Part shown: in pieces, positions 1 through 8,236 of the stretch
How the letters are laid out: every line of letters begins with the position of its first letter
Position numbering within the stretch: the stretch's first letter is position 1
Source: JBDTMT01 sp033764095
Lineage (GTDB): Bacteria; Desulfobacterota; Binatia; HRBIN30; CADEER01
DNA length: 64,000 nucleotides
NCBI GenBank assembly: GCA_033764095.1
Contig: JANRJF010000068.1
Span: forward strand, 8,882-72,881
Direction: 5' to 3'
Position numbers and translations under genes: made by a program
Notes under the pieces: generated by a model
Database searches by the model: none
The model's input: the letters and a program-made list of their open reading frames with translations, nothing else
Told to the model about the DNA's origin: nothing

Positions 1-123
1 CAGTGGAGCGCCCTCGCGATCGCGCGCGCCGTCGCTCCGTCGACCGAATCGAACCGCCGCGCCGGCGCGGCGGCAGTCGCGACCGCACCGGTGTCGACCG
101 CCGCGGCCGCCCGGGAGGGGTGA
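1..123 (+). CDS. 3' end of an unidentified upstream gene (partial)
   Basis: Frame 1 is open from the first base of the window to a TGA at 121-123 and gives 40 residues, rich in Ala and ending AAAAREG. The TGA shares its last base with the ATG of the next gene (TGATG), a common form of translational coupling, and this is the main reason to believe the frame is coding. The fragment is low complexity and its family cannot be told. Confidence 0.4.
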   Translation, partial: QWSALAIARAVAPSTESNRRAGAAAVATAPVSTAAAAREG

Positions 124-554
124 TGACTGGACCGTTGGCATGGTTGTTCCCACCCGTCGTCGAGGGACGCGGCGCGGTGGGTCTGCTGATCCTGCGCCTG
201 ATCGCCGGCGCGGCGTTCCTGCAGCACGGCTGGGGCAAGATCCAGGCGCCGTTCGATTGGATGGGACCGGAAGCGCCGGTGCCGGGTGCCCTGCAGGGAC
301 TGGCGGCGGCCGCGGAGTTCTTCGGCGGCGGCCTCGGCTGGCTGGTCGGCTTCCTCACCCCGATCGCCTCGCTCGGCGTGCTGGCGACGATGAGCGTTGC
401 GGTGCTGTTCCACGCCGGCCGCGGCGATCCATTTGTCGGCACCGGCGGTCCGTCGTACGAGCTCGCGCTGGTCTACTGGGCGATGGCGCTGATGTTGACG
501 CTGCTCGGTCCGGGTCGCTACTCGCTCGACGCGCAGCTGTTCGCCAGGAAGTAG
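123..554 (+). CDS. DoxX family membrane protein
   Basis: This 143-residue protein has about four hydrophobic helices (near 18-34, 70-90, 95-113 and 120-138) and the family's HGWGK signature at residues 35-39 after the first helix. DoxX-like proteins are small inner-membrane proteins tied in some organisms to thiosulfate:quinone oxidation or thiol stress; here the exact role is unknown. The ATG at 123 is chosen because a strong GGGAGGGG ribosome site lies just before it and because it overlaps the stop of the upstream frame. A longer in-frame start at base 3 would add an Arg-rich leader unlike the family. Confidence 0.85.
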   Translation: MTGPLAWLFPPVVEGRGAVGLLILRLIAGAAFLQHGWGKIQAPFDWMGPEAPVPGALQGLAAAAEFFGGGLGWLVGFLTPIASLGVLATMSVAVLFHAGRGDPFVGTGGPSYELALVYWAMALMLTLLGPGRYSLDAQLFARK

Positions 555-598
555 CTCGCGCCTCGCGACCGGCGTTGTGCGCGACGTCTGAACTCGGA

Positions 599-712
599 CC
601 CCCATCCTGGCCTTCCCCCGCTGACGCGGGGGAAGGAAGCGGAGCCACGAACCGAGTTGGTGTCCTTGCTTGTCTCCTTCCCCCGCGCAGCGGGGGAAGG
701 TCGGGATGGGGG
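599..712. repeat. Palindromic REP/BIME-like element
   Basis: Two 23-base arms (599-621 and 690-712) are inverted copies with two mismatches. Each arm also starts its own hairpin: CCTTCCCCCGC pairs with GCGGGGGAAGG across a 3-4 base loop at 611-635 and again at 677-700. The element fills most of the gap between the DoxX gene and the convergent lipoprotein gene. A related half-element lies at 18963-18999, so it is dispersed. It may also act as a transcription terminator for both flanking genes. Confidence 0.7.
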
Positions 713-773
713 CCGAACCGAATGCTTGGCAAGCCGCTCGCGTGGGCTTCCGAACAACGCCGACCCCAGGTCC

Positions 774-1781
774 TCACTCACAACCGACGACGACCAGATC
801 CCGGCACGACGACACGACTTGTTCCGGGACGCCATTCCCGTCCGCGTCGAGGCTGACGCCGCCGTCGAGTCCGATTTCCGCCGCCGCGCCGCTCGGCAGT
901 CGCAGGCTGCCCGATCCTGACGGACACGTCGCGGCGCCGTCGGTTTCGACCTCGAATCCGAACCCTCCCGCGCAGGCGAGGTCGGCGTCGCCGCTAAGCC
1001 GCGTGCCGGCGCTCAGCACCAGGTCGTGCAGCGCCGCGCGCACCGTGCGCCCGCCGGCGGCGTCGCTGAACGTGGCGACCCCGTTGCCCACCACGCGCGC
1101 CGCCGCGCCGCCGTCGAGCCGCCGCGCCAGGCGCAACCGGTCGCTGTCGATGCGGATGTCGGTGCCGTCGTCGCGCCGGATTCCGACCCGACCGCTCAAT
1201 TCGACGTCGGCCTGCCGCGCGCCGCCGAGCGGCGTGACCTTCTCCGTCAGCTGCGGCGCGTCGAACGCCTCGACGACGCGCGGGCCGTCGCGCACCACGG
1301 CCTGGAACTGGCGGTAGCGATAGGTGCGCGGCAACGCGTCGGGCAGCTCGCCGCTACGGCAGACGTCGGGCGCGGCGATCGTCACGCGCAGCTCGCCGTC
1401 GAGCGTGACGCGGTACCCGCTCGCCGCGTCGAGCAGCTCGCACTGCGCGGCGCGGGAGGTCACCACGGCGCGCCCGCCGTCGGCGCGGCAGTTGGCGGCG
1501 AGCACGCCGCCGTTCAGGCACTGGGCCGCCTGCGCCGGGCCGTCGGACATCGCCGCGATGCCGGAAGTCGCCGGCGCATCGCCGCTCAGTGCGCGCAGCG
1601 CGGCGATGAAGGTCAGTGCCGCGCCAGCGCCGGTCTCGACCGCCTGCGCGTCGCTCAAGGCGACGGCCGGAGTCGGAACCGTCTGTTCGCTCGTGTCGCC
1701 GCCGCCACCGCTGCCGCCCCCGCAGCCGGCCGCGGCGATGGTTGTCGCCAGCAGCCCGCCGACCCAACGCGCCAGTCGCAT
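774..1781 (-). CDS. Putative exported lipoprotein, unknown function
   Basis: This 335-residue protein starts with a lipoprotein signal (hydrophobic residues 7-18, lipobox AAGC with Cys20) followed by a Gly-rich linker, so it is probably anchored in a membrane on the periplasmic side. The body is beta-rich with several Cys and ends in a stretch with a D-A-D-G-N-G motif (LDADGNGVPE) resembling a calcium-binding loop. No family is recognised. The ATG at 1781 is preceded by GGGGAGGGCGG on the minus strand, a good ribosome site. The frame stays open upstream, but that part is antisense noise opposite the next gene. Confidence 0.75.
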   Translation of the reverse strand: MRLARWVGGLLATTIAAAGCGGGSGGGGDTSEQTVPTPAVALSDAQAVETGAGAALTFIAALRALSGDAPATSGIAAMSDGPAQAAQCLNGGVLAANCRADGGRAVVTSRAAQCELLDAASGYRVTLDGELRVTIAAPDVCRSGELPDALPRTYRYRQFQAVVRDGPRVVEAFDAPQLTEKVTPLGGARQADVELSGRVGIRRDDGTDIRIDSDRLRLARRLDGGAAARVVGNGVATFSDAAGGRTVRAALHDLVLSAGTRLSGDADLACAGGFGFEVETDGAATCPSGSGSLRLPSGAAAEIGLDGGVSLDADGNGVPEQVVSSCRDLVVVGCE

Positions 1782-1930
1782 GACCGCCCTCCCCGGGGCG
1801 AGGAACGCATCTCCCCCCCTGCAGAAGAGACGTTGCAGCAGCCGTGACAACGTTCGTCGTGCGCGGGGATACCCGCTCGCCATGGCGACACCGTGGCGCC
1901 GCGGCTTGTCGTGGTCGTGTCTGGTGGCGT

Positions 1931-3415
1931 TCAGGGGAACGGCAGGCGGCCGCGCGGCGCGTTGGAGGCCGCGGCAGCCGGCGGGCCGTCGCGGCCATAC
2001 AGCGCGGCGGTCTCGTCGGTGTAGAGCAGATGCCACTCCGGGCGCTGGTCGAGCGGAGTGGGCAGGCCGCGCGGCGCGAGCACCAGCGTGGTCGGGTAGG
2101 CGTCGAGCAGGCGGGCGCCGGCCGGGTCGCCGTCGCCGCGGAAGAAGGCGAAGCCGTCCTCGACCGTCGCCGGCGGGTAGACGGTGGCGAAGCGGCCGTC
2201 GAGCGAGACGGCGATCGCCGGCGCGAGGTGCCAGAGCGCGTAGCCGCCCCAGTCGAGCGGCAAAGCGAGGTTGCCGCGCGTGCCGCTGCTGGCGAGGTAG
2301 CGTACCGCGCCGACCGGGTAGTCGCGCGCCTCGAACACCAGGCGTGGTCCGTCGCCGGCCAGCCGCGCGCCGAGCAGCGCCAGCTGCAGCGTCGCGAGCC
2401 CGGCCAATGCGGCGGCCAGGGCGCCGGTGGCGGCGGCGGAGAAGCGAAAGCGGGCGCGCGCCGCCAGCCAGGCGAGCGCCGCGTCGGCCTGGTCGGCGAG
2501 CGGCGCCGCGGCGCAGAGTGCGAACAGCGGGGTGTGGCGCTGCTGGCGCAGCGCGAGAGCGGCGAGGCCGGCGACCAACAGCGCCCACCACCAGTGGCGG
2601 CGCAGCAGCCGTGCAAACGGCAGCGTCGCGAGCCAGGCGGCGAGCAGGACGAGGAACGGTCGTTGCGCCGGATCGGCGAGCTGCACCGGTTGCCATTCGC
2701 TGAGCGGATGCGGCGCGCTGAGCTCGCGCACGACGTAGGCGAACAGGTCGGCGCCGTAGGGCGTCAGGCAGGCGCCGACGGTGGCGGCCAGGACGAAGCG
2801 GATGGCGCTGATCTCACGCTTCTGGACAACCTGTTGGCCGACATAGAGCCCGAGGATGCCGAGGCCGACGACCACCGCGCCGTGTGCGTTCGACCACAGT
2901 GTGAAGGCGGCGACGACGGCGGGTAGCGTGCGCCAGCTGGGGCGCGGGGTGCGGTCGAGCCAGACCAGCAGGGCGGCGACGGCGAGCGCGGTGACGATCT
3001 GCGGGCGCACGGCGTAGCCGCGCGACAGTGCGGCCAGCGCCAGCACCATCACCGGGCCGCGCGCCCACCAGTTGGCGGCGTGGCGGGCGATCAGCGTCCA
3101 CAGCAGCGCGGCGGTCAGCAGCGCAACGGCGAGCTTGGCGAGCCACAGCGCGGTGCCGCCGCCGTGCGCGAACAGCCAGGCGAAGACGACCTGGGTGAGC
3201 CACTCGTGATCGACCCAGGCGGCGCCGGCGGCGGTGTACGACGCATCGTCGACGCGCGGCACGGCGCCGAGCGCGAGGATGCGGCGGCCGCTGAACAGGT
3301 GCACCCAGAGGTCGTTGTCGGCCTCGTTGTCGGCGAGGAAGTAGAGTGCGCTGCTGGCGATCAGCAGCATCCAGGCGCGGGCCAACCAGGTGTCGGCAGG
3401 GCCGGCGTTGCTCAC
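1931..3415 (-). CDS. Polytopic membrane protein, GT-C glycosyltransferase-like
   Basis: The 494-residue protein has about ten hydrophobic segments. After the first helix comes DNEADNDLWVHLFSG (residues 29-43), where D33, D35 and H39 resemble the acidic first periplasmic loop of GT-C type, polyprenol-phosphate-sugar dependent glycosyltransferases. The C-terminal 120 residues are soluble, as is usual for that fold. It starts with GTG at 3415, whose bases overlap the TGA of the upstream sppA gene (GTGA), so the two are probably translationally coupled. Substrate and acceptor are unknown. The GT-C assignment is inference from topology and the loop motif. Confidence 0.7.
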   Translation of the reverse strand: MSNAGPADTWLARAWMLLIASSALYFLADNEADNDLWVHLFSGRRILALGAVPRVDDASYTAAGAAWVDHEWLTQVVFAWLFAHGGGTALWLAKLAVALLTAALLWTLIARHAANWWARGPVMVLALAALSRGYAVRPQIVTALAVAALLVWLDRTPRPSWRTLPAVVAAFTLWSNAHGAVVVGLGILGLYVGQQVVQKREISAIRFVLAATVGACLTPYGADLFAYVVRELSAPHPLSEWQPVQLADPAQRPFLVLLAAWLATLPFARLLRRHWWWALLVAGLAALALRQQRHTPLFALCAAAPLADQADAALAWLAARARFRFSAAATGALAAALAGLATLQLALLGARLAGDGPRLVFEARDYPVGAVRYLASSGTRGNLALPLDWGGYALWHLAPAIAVSLDGRFATVYPPATVEDGFAFFRGDGDPAGARLLDAYPTTLVLAPRGLPTPLDQRPEWHLLYTDETAALYGRDGPPAAAASNAPRGRLPFP

Positions 3416-4401
3416 GGCGCCCAGAGGTAGAGGAAGCCCGGCCCCTGCGGCAGCCCGTCGCGCGTCAGGCTGAGCACGTTGATCTGGTTGACCTGCGGCA
3501 CCGTTCCACCGCTGCGCGCGTAGATGCTGTCGGCGAACTCGCTGCCGCGCAGATAGCGGATGACGGTCGCGTCGCTGACCCCGGCGCGCTGCTTGGCGCG
3601 GTCGATGGTGCCGTCCAGGTAGCCGATGTCGTCCACCAGGCCGCCGGCGTGTGCCTGCTCGGCGCTGAAGACGCGGCCGTCGACCATGGTCGCGTCCATC
3701 TCCGCCGTCAGGTGGCTGCCGCGCCGTTCGCGCACCAGGCCGACGAAGCGCTGCTGCATGTCGCCGATCAGCTGCTGCAGGACCGCGCGCTCGGCCGGCG
3801 TCATGGTGCGCAGCGGCGAGCCGATGTCCTTCATCTTGCCGGAGGCGATGGTCTGGTCGGCGACGCCGATCTTCTCCATCAGGCCGGCGACGCTGACGTT
3901 GGTGAAGATCACCCCGATGCTGCCGGTGACGCTGGTCGGGCTGGCGACGATCTCGTCGCCGGCGAGCGCGACGTAGTACCCGCCGGAGGCGGCGACATCC
4001 AGCATCTGCACGAAGATCGGCGTGCCGTGCTTGGCGCGGAACCGGGTGAGGCGATCGTAGATGATGTCGCTGGCGGTCACCGTGCCGCCGGGGCTGTTGA
4101 TGCGCAGCACCAGCGCCTTGATGTCGTCGTCCTGATCGGCCTGGTCGAGCTCCGCCTCGAGGCGCGCCAGCGTGCTCTCCTGGCGACTCAGCCCGAGCGC
4201 GCTCTCGCGCGGCTCGCTGCCGATCACGCCGGAGAGGTCGATGAGCAGGATCTTGGCGCGGCCGCTGCCGCTGACGACGCGTTCCTCCAGCGGCTCAGGG
4301 CGGCGCGACAGCGGGTTGAACTCACCGGTGATCAGCACGCAGCCGCTGAATGCCAGGGCGAGCGGCGCCAGCAGCGCGAGGCGGAGCGAACGGCTTGGCA
4401 T
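3412..4401 (-). CDS. sppA: Signal peptide peptidase SppA (S49 family)
   Basis: This serine protease cleaves remnant signal peptides in the membrane. The 329-residue form matches the short SppA type. Visible features are the INSPGG oxyanion motif near 101-106, catalytic Ser139 in AASGGYY, and Lys191 in SGKMKD; the 52-residue spacing between Ser and Lys is that of the Ser-Lys dyad in short SppA proteins. The N-terminus is a lipoprotein-like signal with Cys21 (FSGC), a non-canonical lipobox with Phe at -3. The ATG at 4401 gives a clean signal peptide. The stop overlaps the GTG of the membrane protein downstream, and the gene diverges from the DUF1329 gene across 46 bases. Confidence 0.9.
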   Translation of the reverse strand: MPSRSLRLALLAPLALAFSGCVLITGEFNPLSRRPEPLEERVVSGSGRAKILLIDLSGVIGSEPRESALGLSRQESTLARLEAELDQADQDDDIKALVLRINSPGGTVTASDIIYDRLTRFRAKHGTPIFVQMLDVAASGGYYVALAGDEIVASPTSVTGSIGVIFTNVSVAGLMEKIGVADQTIASGKMKDIGSPLRTMTPAERAVLQQLIGDMQQRFVGLVRERRGSHLTAEMDATMVDGRVFSAEQAHAGGLVDDIGYLDGTIDRAKQRAGVSDATVIRYLRGSEFADSIYARSGGTVPQVNQINVLSLTRDGLPQGPGFLYLWAP

Positions 4402-4447
4402 CACCGGGGGCACTGTATACTCATGGGCTTTCCGGCGAGGCAAGGCG

Positions 4448-5749
4448 ATGCAGAGGCGAAGGCGAAGCGCGATCGCGCTGGGGATGGCGCTGCTCGCCGC
4501 GGCCGGCGCGGCGCGCGCCGACGAGCCGCTCACGGTCAACGCCGCCAACCTCGACACCTACCGCGCCCTGCTGCCGGAGTCGGTGGCAGCCCGCGTCGCC
4601 ACCCGCCAGTACACGCTGCGCGTCGCGCCGGTGGACGCGGCGCGCTTCCGCGCCAACTACAGCGACCGCTTCTGGCAGGCGACCAGGGCAAACCAGGGCC
4701 GGTTCGGCATCGACGCGGCGACCAGCGGGCTCACCGACGTCGCCACCGGCGCGATCCCCACCCAGTTCTTCGGCCTGCCGTTCCCCGACATCGATCCGCA
4801 GGATCCGCAGGCGGGGACCAAGATCGTGCACAACTACCGCGCCCGCCGCATGCAGATGGACGGCGAGCTGCACCGCTTCGACCTCAGCGACGTGTTGGAG
4901 AACGGCGAGGTGCTGCGCACGGTGAAGATCCTGCTCTCGCAGCGCTACTACGTCGGCACCAGCGCGCCGCCGCCGGCGGCGCTGCCCGACAACACCGAGT
5001 CGCGCCAGCTCGCCGCCGCGTTGGCGCCGCAGGACCTGGAAGGCGTCGGCGTGCTGACCTGGCGATTCAACGACTGGACCACCTGGGACAAGGTGTGGGC
5101 CTTCCTGCCGACCATCCGCCGCGTGCGCCAGGTGCGCAGCTCGACGCGCGGCGACCGCATTCCCGGCTTCGAGGTGCAGGGCGACGATGCCGACTGCTAC
5201 GACAACAAGACCACCTACTTCACCTGGCGGCTGCTCGGCGCCGGCGAGGTCATCGGGCCGGTCGGCAGCGACACGCCCTATCCGCGCGAACTGCGCGACG
5301 AGCCGCCCAGCCGCCGCACCATGGCGCTGCCGTACAACAACGCCGTGTTCGAGACGCCGGGCGCCAAGGGCGCCGGCTGGTTCACCCTCGGCAACGTCTA
5401 CGTGCGCCGCCCGGTGTGGATGGTCGAGGGCACGCCGAAGGATCCGTACTACGAAGCCGGCAGGGTCGTGCTGTACGTCGACCGCGACCTGTATCACGGC
5501 TACTACAAGCTCTCGTACAACAAGGCCGGCGAGCTCTACCGCACCAACTTCTGCGGCTCCGCCTGGGGCCGCAGCGCCAGCGGCGACTTCGCCGCGGCGA
5601 CCGCGCTGCTCATGCTCGGCGTCAACGAGAAGGAGAACCGCGGCACCCCGGCCGGCCGCTTCACACTGCAGACCTTCGAGCGCGGCTTCCCCGACGACTG
5701 GTTCACCGCCGAGCACCTCGGGCGCCTGTCGGTGGAGCCGGCGCGCTGA
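4448..5749 (+). CDS. DUF1329 family exported protein
   Basis: The 433-residue precursor has a typical Sec signal (MQRRRR, hydrophobic core, cleavage after ARA near residue 24). The rest matches the DUF1329 family: aromatic-rich, with long beta strands and conserved patches such as NDWTTWDKVWAF and YYKLSYNK. DUF1329 proteins are periplasmic or outer-membrane-associated relatives of the LolA/LolB fold and often occur with DUF1302 barrels and RND exporters; a DUF1302 gene lies about 6 kb away on the other strand. The function is unproven, and transport of a hydrophobic compound is the usual guess. The start at 4448 is chosen for the signal peptide. Confidence 0.85.
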   Translation: MQRRRRSAIALGMALLAAAGAARADEPLTVNAANLDTYRALLPESVAARVATRQYTLRVAPVDAARFRANYSDRFWQATRANQGRFGIDAATSGLTDVATGAIPTQFFGLPFPDIDPQDPQAGTKIVHNYRARRMQMDGELHRFDLSDVLENGEVLRTVKILLSQRYYVGTSAPPPAALPDNTESRQLAAALAPQDLEGVGVLTWRFNDWTTWDKVWAFLPTIRRVRQVRSSTRGDRIPGFEVQGDDADCYDNKTTYFTWRLLGAGEVIGPVGSDTPYPRELRDEPPSRRTMALPYNNAVFETPGAKGAGWFTLGNVYVRRPVWMVEGTPKDPYYEAGRVVLYVDRDLYHGYYKLSYNKAGELYRTNFCGSAWGRSASGDFAAATALLMLGVNEKENRGTPAGRFTLQTFERGFPDDWFTAEHLGRLSVEPAR

Positions 5750-5760
5750 GGCGCGCCGGC

Positions 5761-5800
5761 GCGTATGGCGTGTGGCCTATGGCGGGCCTATTCCATACGC
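5761..5800. terminator. Possible bidirectional terminator hairpin
   Basis: GCGTATGG at 5761-5768 is an exact inverted copy of CCATACGC at 5793-5800, with further GC pairing inside. It sits in the 82-base gap between two convergent genes. There is no long T-tract on either side. Confidence 0.35.
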
Positions 5801-5831
5801 CCGCAGCCATGCGCGAGTCGTCGCCGGCGAC

Positions 5832-6284
5832 TCACGCCTGCGCGGCTTCGCCGGGGCGGATCTGATCCCAGGCGTTGCGGTAGGTGGCGAACTTGCCGGC
5901 ATACGAGCGGCGCGAGTCGGGCAGGTAGAAGGTCTTGCCGCTGATCGCCTCCCAGGGGATGACGAAGGCCTGCGACAGGTCGAGCTTCTGCTGCGGCACC
6001 AGCGGCACACAGGCGAAAAAGTCGCTGTAGCGCTCACCGACCTTGCCGCGATGGTGAAAATTGAAGTTCCAGGCGCGGTAGACGTAGTTGTAGTGTCGCC
6101 CGCCGACGTGGACGCGGCGGCGCGACGAGCTCGGGTAGGCGACGCGCAGGGCCAGGCGAACCCGACCGTCGACGATGAAGTCGAAGCGCGACTGCGGCGG
6201 GGCGGTGACCACCTCGTGGCCGAGGCCGGTCAGATGGGAGACGACCTCCTGCTTCGGGACTTCGTGTATCTCGACCCGGTTCAT
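5832..6284 (-). CDS. Uncharacterised protein, possible degenerate PD-(D/E)XK fold
   Basis: A 150-residue soluble protein. The layout, an N-terminal helix, then FDFIVDGRVRLALRV (about residues 34-48), then a strand-rich middle with SDFFACVPL and a final FVIP strand, resembles PD-(D/E)XK nuclease-like proteins of the intron-associated type. The position where those enzymes carry the catalytic Lys reads LRVA rather than V-K, so it may be inactive or a DNA-binding derivative. This is inference from pattern only. The ATG at 6284 is used; an in-frame ATG at 6320 would add 12 residues. Confidence 0.55.
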   Translation of the reverse strand: MNRVEIHEVPKQEVVSHLTGLGHEVVTAPPQSRFDFIVDGRVRLALRVAYPSSSRRRVHVGGRHYNYVYRAWNFNFHHRGKVGERYSDFFACVPLVPQQKLDLSQAFVIPWEAISGKTFYLPDSRRSYAGKFATYRNAWDQIRPGEAAQA

Positions 6285-6457
6285 CGTCCGTTGCGAGGTC
6301 GTGCGTCGGCTCGGCGACATCAGCCCGTTCGGCCGCTCTTTCTGGTCAGACCACCTATGCTCCAGCCGCGCCGGGTATAACCCGACACCGGGCGCTTGCC
6401 AAGCAAAAAAACGGCGCGACAACTGCATTGCATTGCCTCGCCCGTGGAGCGGCGAGG

Positions 6458-7225
6458 TCAGCTCTTGCGGCCTCGGGCGTTTGGCTTGGCGGGCCTGGTC
6501 GCGGGCTTCGGCTTGCCGACCCAACGCGATCGCGTCGGCGTTTTCTTCGGCTCAGGCGGGGTCGTCTTGCCCGGGAACGGGCAGATGTCGATCAGGACGC
6601 AGGCAGGGCAATCTGGTTTGCGGGCAAAGCAGACGCGTCGGCCGTGGTACTGCAGCAGGTGGCAGAAGCGGATCTGGCGCTCGGCGGGGACCATCGCGGT
6701 GAGATCGGCCTCGATTCTGTCCGGCTCGGTCTCGGTGGTCAGGCCGAGGCGCTGCGACAGCCGGCCGACGTGCGTGTCGACGCCGATGCCGGGCAGGCCG
6801 AAGGCGTTGCCGCGCAGGATGTTGGCGGTCTTGCGGCCGACGCCGGAGAGGGTGAGCAGGTCGTCGAGCTGACGGGGCACCTCGCCACCGAAGCGCTCGA
6901 CCAGCTGCTGGCAGCAGGCGCGGACGGCCTTGGCTTTCTGCCGGTAGAAGCCGGTTGGGCGCACCCATTCCTCCAGGTCTTCCTGGCTGACGGCGGCGAA
7001 GTCGCGCGCGGTCGGGAAGCGGCGGAAGAGCCCCGGGGTGACCTCATTGACCTTCGCGTCGGTGCACTGCGCGGCGAGGATGAGGGCGACGAGCAGCTCC
7101 AGCGGCGAGGTGAAGTCGAGCGCCAGCTTGGCGTCCGGGTGGGCGCGGTCGAGGCGCTCGTAGAGCGCGTTGATCGGCGCCGCCTTGCGGGCGCGGCGCG
7201 GCGGGGCGGCGGGGCGGGACGCCAT
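6458..7225 (-). CDS. nth: Endonuclease III (DNA glycosylase/AP lyase)
   Basis: This base-excision repair enzyme removes oxidised pyrimidines and nicks the abasic site. The 255-residue protein shows the helix-hairpin-helix LSGVGRKTAN with its catalytic Lys, the catalytic Asp in GVDTHVGRL, and a [4Fe-4S] cluster motif C-x6-C-x2-C-x5-C (from CFARKPDC through CVLIDIC). A 35-residue basic, Pro-rich tail follows the cluster, longer than in E. coli Nth. The start at 7225 follows the Ala/Arg-rich N-terminus usual in GC-rich genomes. Confidence 0.93.
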   Translation of the reverse strand: MASRPAAPPRRARKAAPINALYERLDRAHPDAKLALDFTSPLELLVALILAAQCTDAKVNEVTPGLFRRFPTARDFAAVSQEDLEEWVRPTGFYRQKAKAVRACCQQLVERFGGEVPRQLDDLLTLSGVGRKTANILRGNAFGLPGIGVDTHVGRLSQRLGLTTETEPDRIEADLTAMVPAERQIRFCHLLQYHGRRVCFARKPDCPACVLIDICPFPGKTTPPEPKKTPTRSRWVGKPKPATRPAKPNARGRKS

Positions 7226-7272
7226 CGGGGAGGGTGGAGCGGCGGCGGCCAGCTGCCGCCGCCGCTCGCGGG

Positions 7273-8097
7273 TTACATGTACGAGCCGCCGGTGACCAGG
7301 ACGACGTGGCCGGTGACGTAGTCGGCCAGCGGCGAGGCGAGGAACAGCACCGGGCCGGCGGCTTCCTCCGGCGTGCCGGCGCGGCCGAGCGGCACCATCT
7401 GGATCGCCATCTGGCGCATCTGGTCGGGGATGCCCATCTCGACCGTGTTGCCGTCCACCTGTTCCTTCATCGACTTGTCCTTCGCCGCGGTGAGCCGCGT
7501 CTCGATGAAGCCGTAGGCGACGGCGTTGACGTGGATGTTCAGCCGCCCCCACTCCTTCGCCAGCGTCTTGGTGACGCCGACGATGCCCATCTTGCCGGCC
7601 GAGTAGTTCACCTGGCCGGCGTTGCCGGCGACGCCGGAGGTCGAGGAGGTGTTGACGACGCGGCGGATGACGCGTTTGCCGGCCGCCGCCTCCTGCTTCG
7701 CCCACTCGCGCCAGTACAGCGAGGCGGCGCGCAGGATGCGGAAGGGGCCGGTCAGGTGGCAGTCGATCATCGCGTACCACTGCTCGTCGCTCATCTTGTG
7801 GATGACGCCGTCGTAGGTGTAGCCGGCGTTGTTGACGATGATGTCGAGCGCCTTGAACTTGTCGACGGTGGTCTTGATTAGCGCGTTGGGGAACGCGGCA
7901 TCGGTCACCGACCCGGCGACCGCGAGCGCCTCGCCACCGCTCTTGCGGATCGACTCGGCGGCCTCCTCGGCGACGTTCGGGTCGAGGTCGTTCACCACCA
8001 CGCGCGCGCCATGCTGGGCGAACAACTCGGCCACCGCGCGGCCGATGCCGCGCCCCGAGCCGGTGACGATCGCCACCTTGCCTTCGATGAGCTTCAT
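7273..8097 (-). CDS. Short-chain dehydrogenase/reductase (FabG-like)
   Basis: A 274-residue NAD(P)-dependent oxidoreductase of the classical SDR type: nucleotide-binding TGSGRGIG near the N-terminus, NNAG, and an active-site Ser followed by YSAGK. Asp at the end of the second strand (VVNDLD) suggests a preference for NAD. An insert after the NNAG helix (KQEAAAGKR) lengthens the loop. The substrate is unknown; similar proteins act on 3-hydroxyacyl-CoA or steroid-type alcohols. AGGAGG stands 7 bases before the ATG at 8097 on the minus strand, which settles the start. It diverges from the prenyltransferase gene. Confidence 0.88.
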   Translation of the reverse strand: MKLIEGKVAIVTGSGRGIGRAVAELFAQHGARVVVNDLDPNVAEEAAESIRKSGGEALAVAGSVTDAAFPNALIKTTVDKFKALDIIVNNAGYTYDGVIHKMSDEQWYAMIDCHLTGPFRILRAASLYWREWAKQEAAAGKRVIRRVVNTSSTSGVAGNAGQVNYSAGKMGIVGVTKTLAKEWGRLNIHVNAVAYGFIETRLTAAKDKSMKEQVDGNTVEMGIPDQMRQMAIQMVPLGRAGTPEEAAGPVLFLASPLADYVTGHVVLVTGGSYM

Positions 8098-8236
8098 GCG
8101 ACTACCTCCTGGGGGAATCGGCCCTCTGTAGCCCAAGCCGGCGGGCCGGCAAACCACACCCGCCCTTGCCCGACCGCGGCAAACCTGACACCTGGCAGGC
8201 CAGGCACCGGAGGCGGCCCTGGAGGAAATTCGAGAC

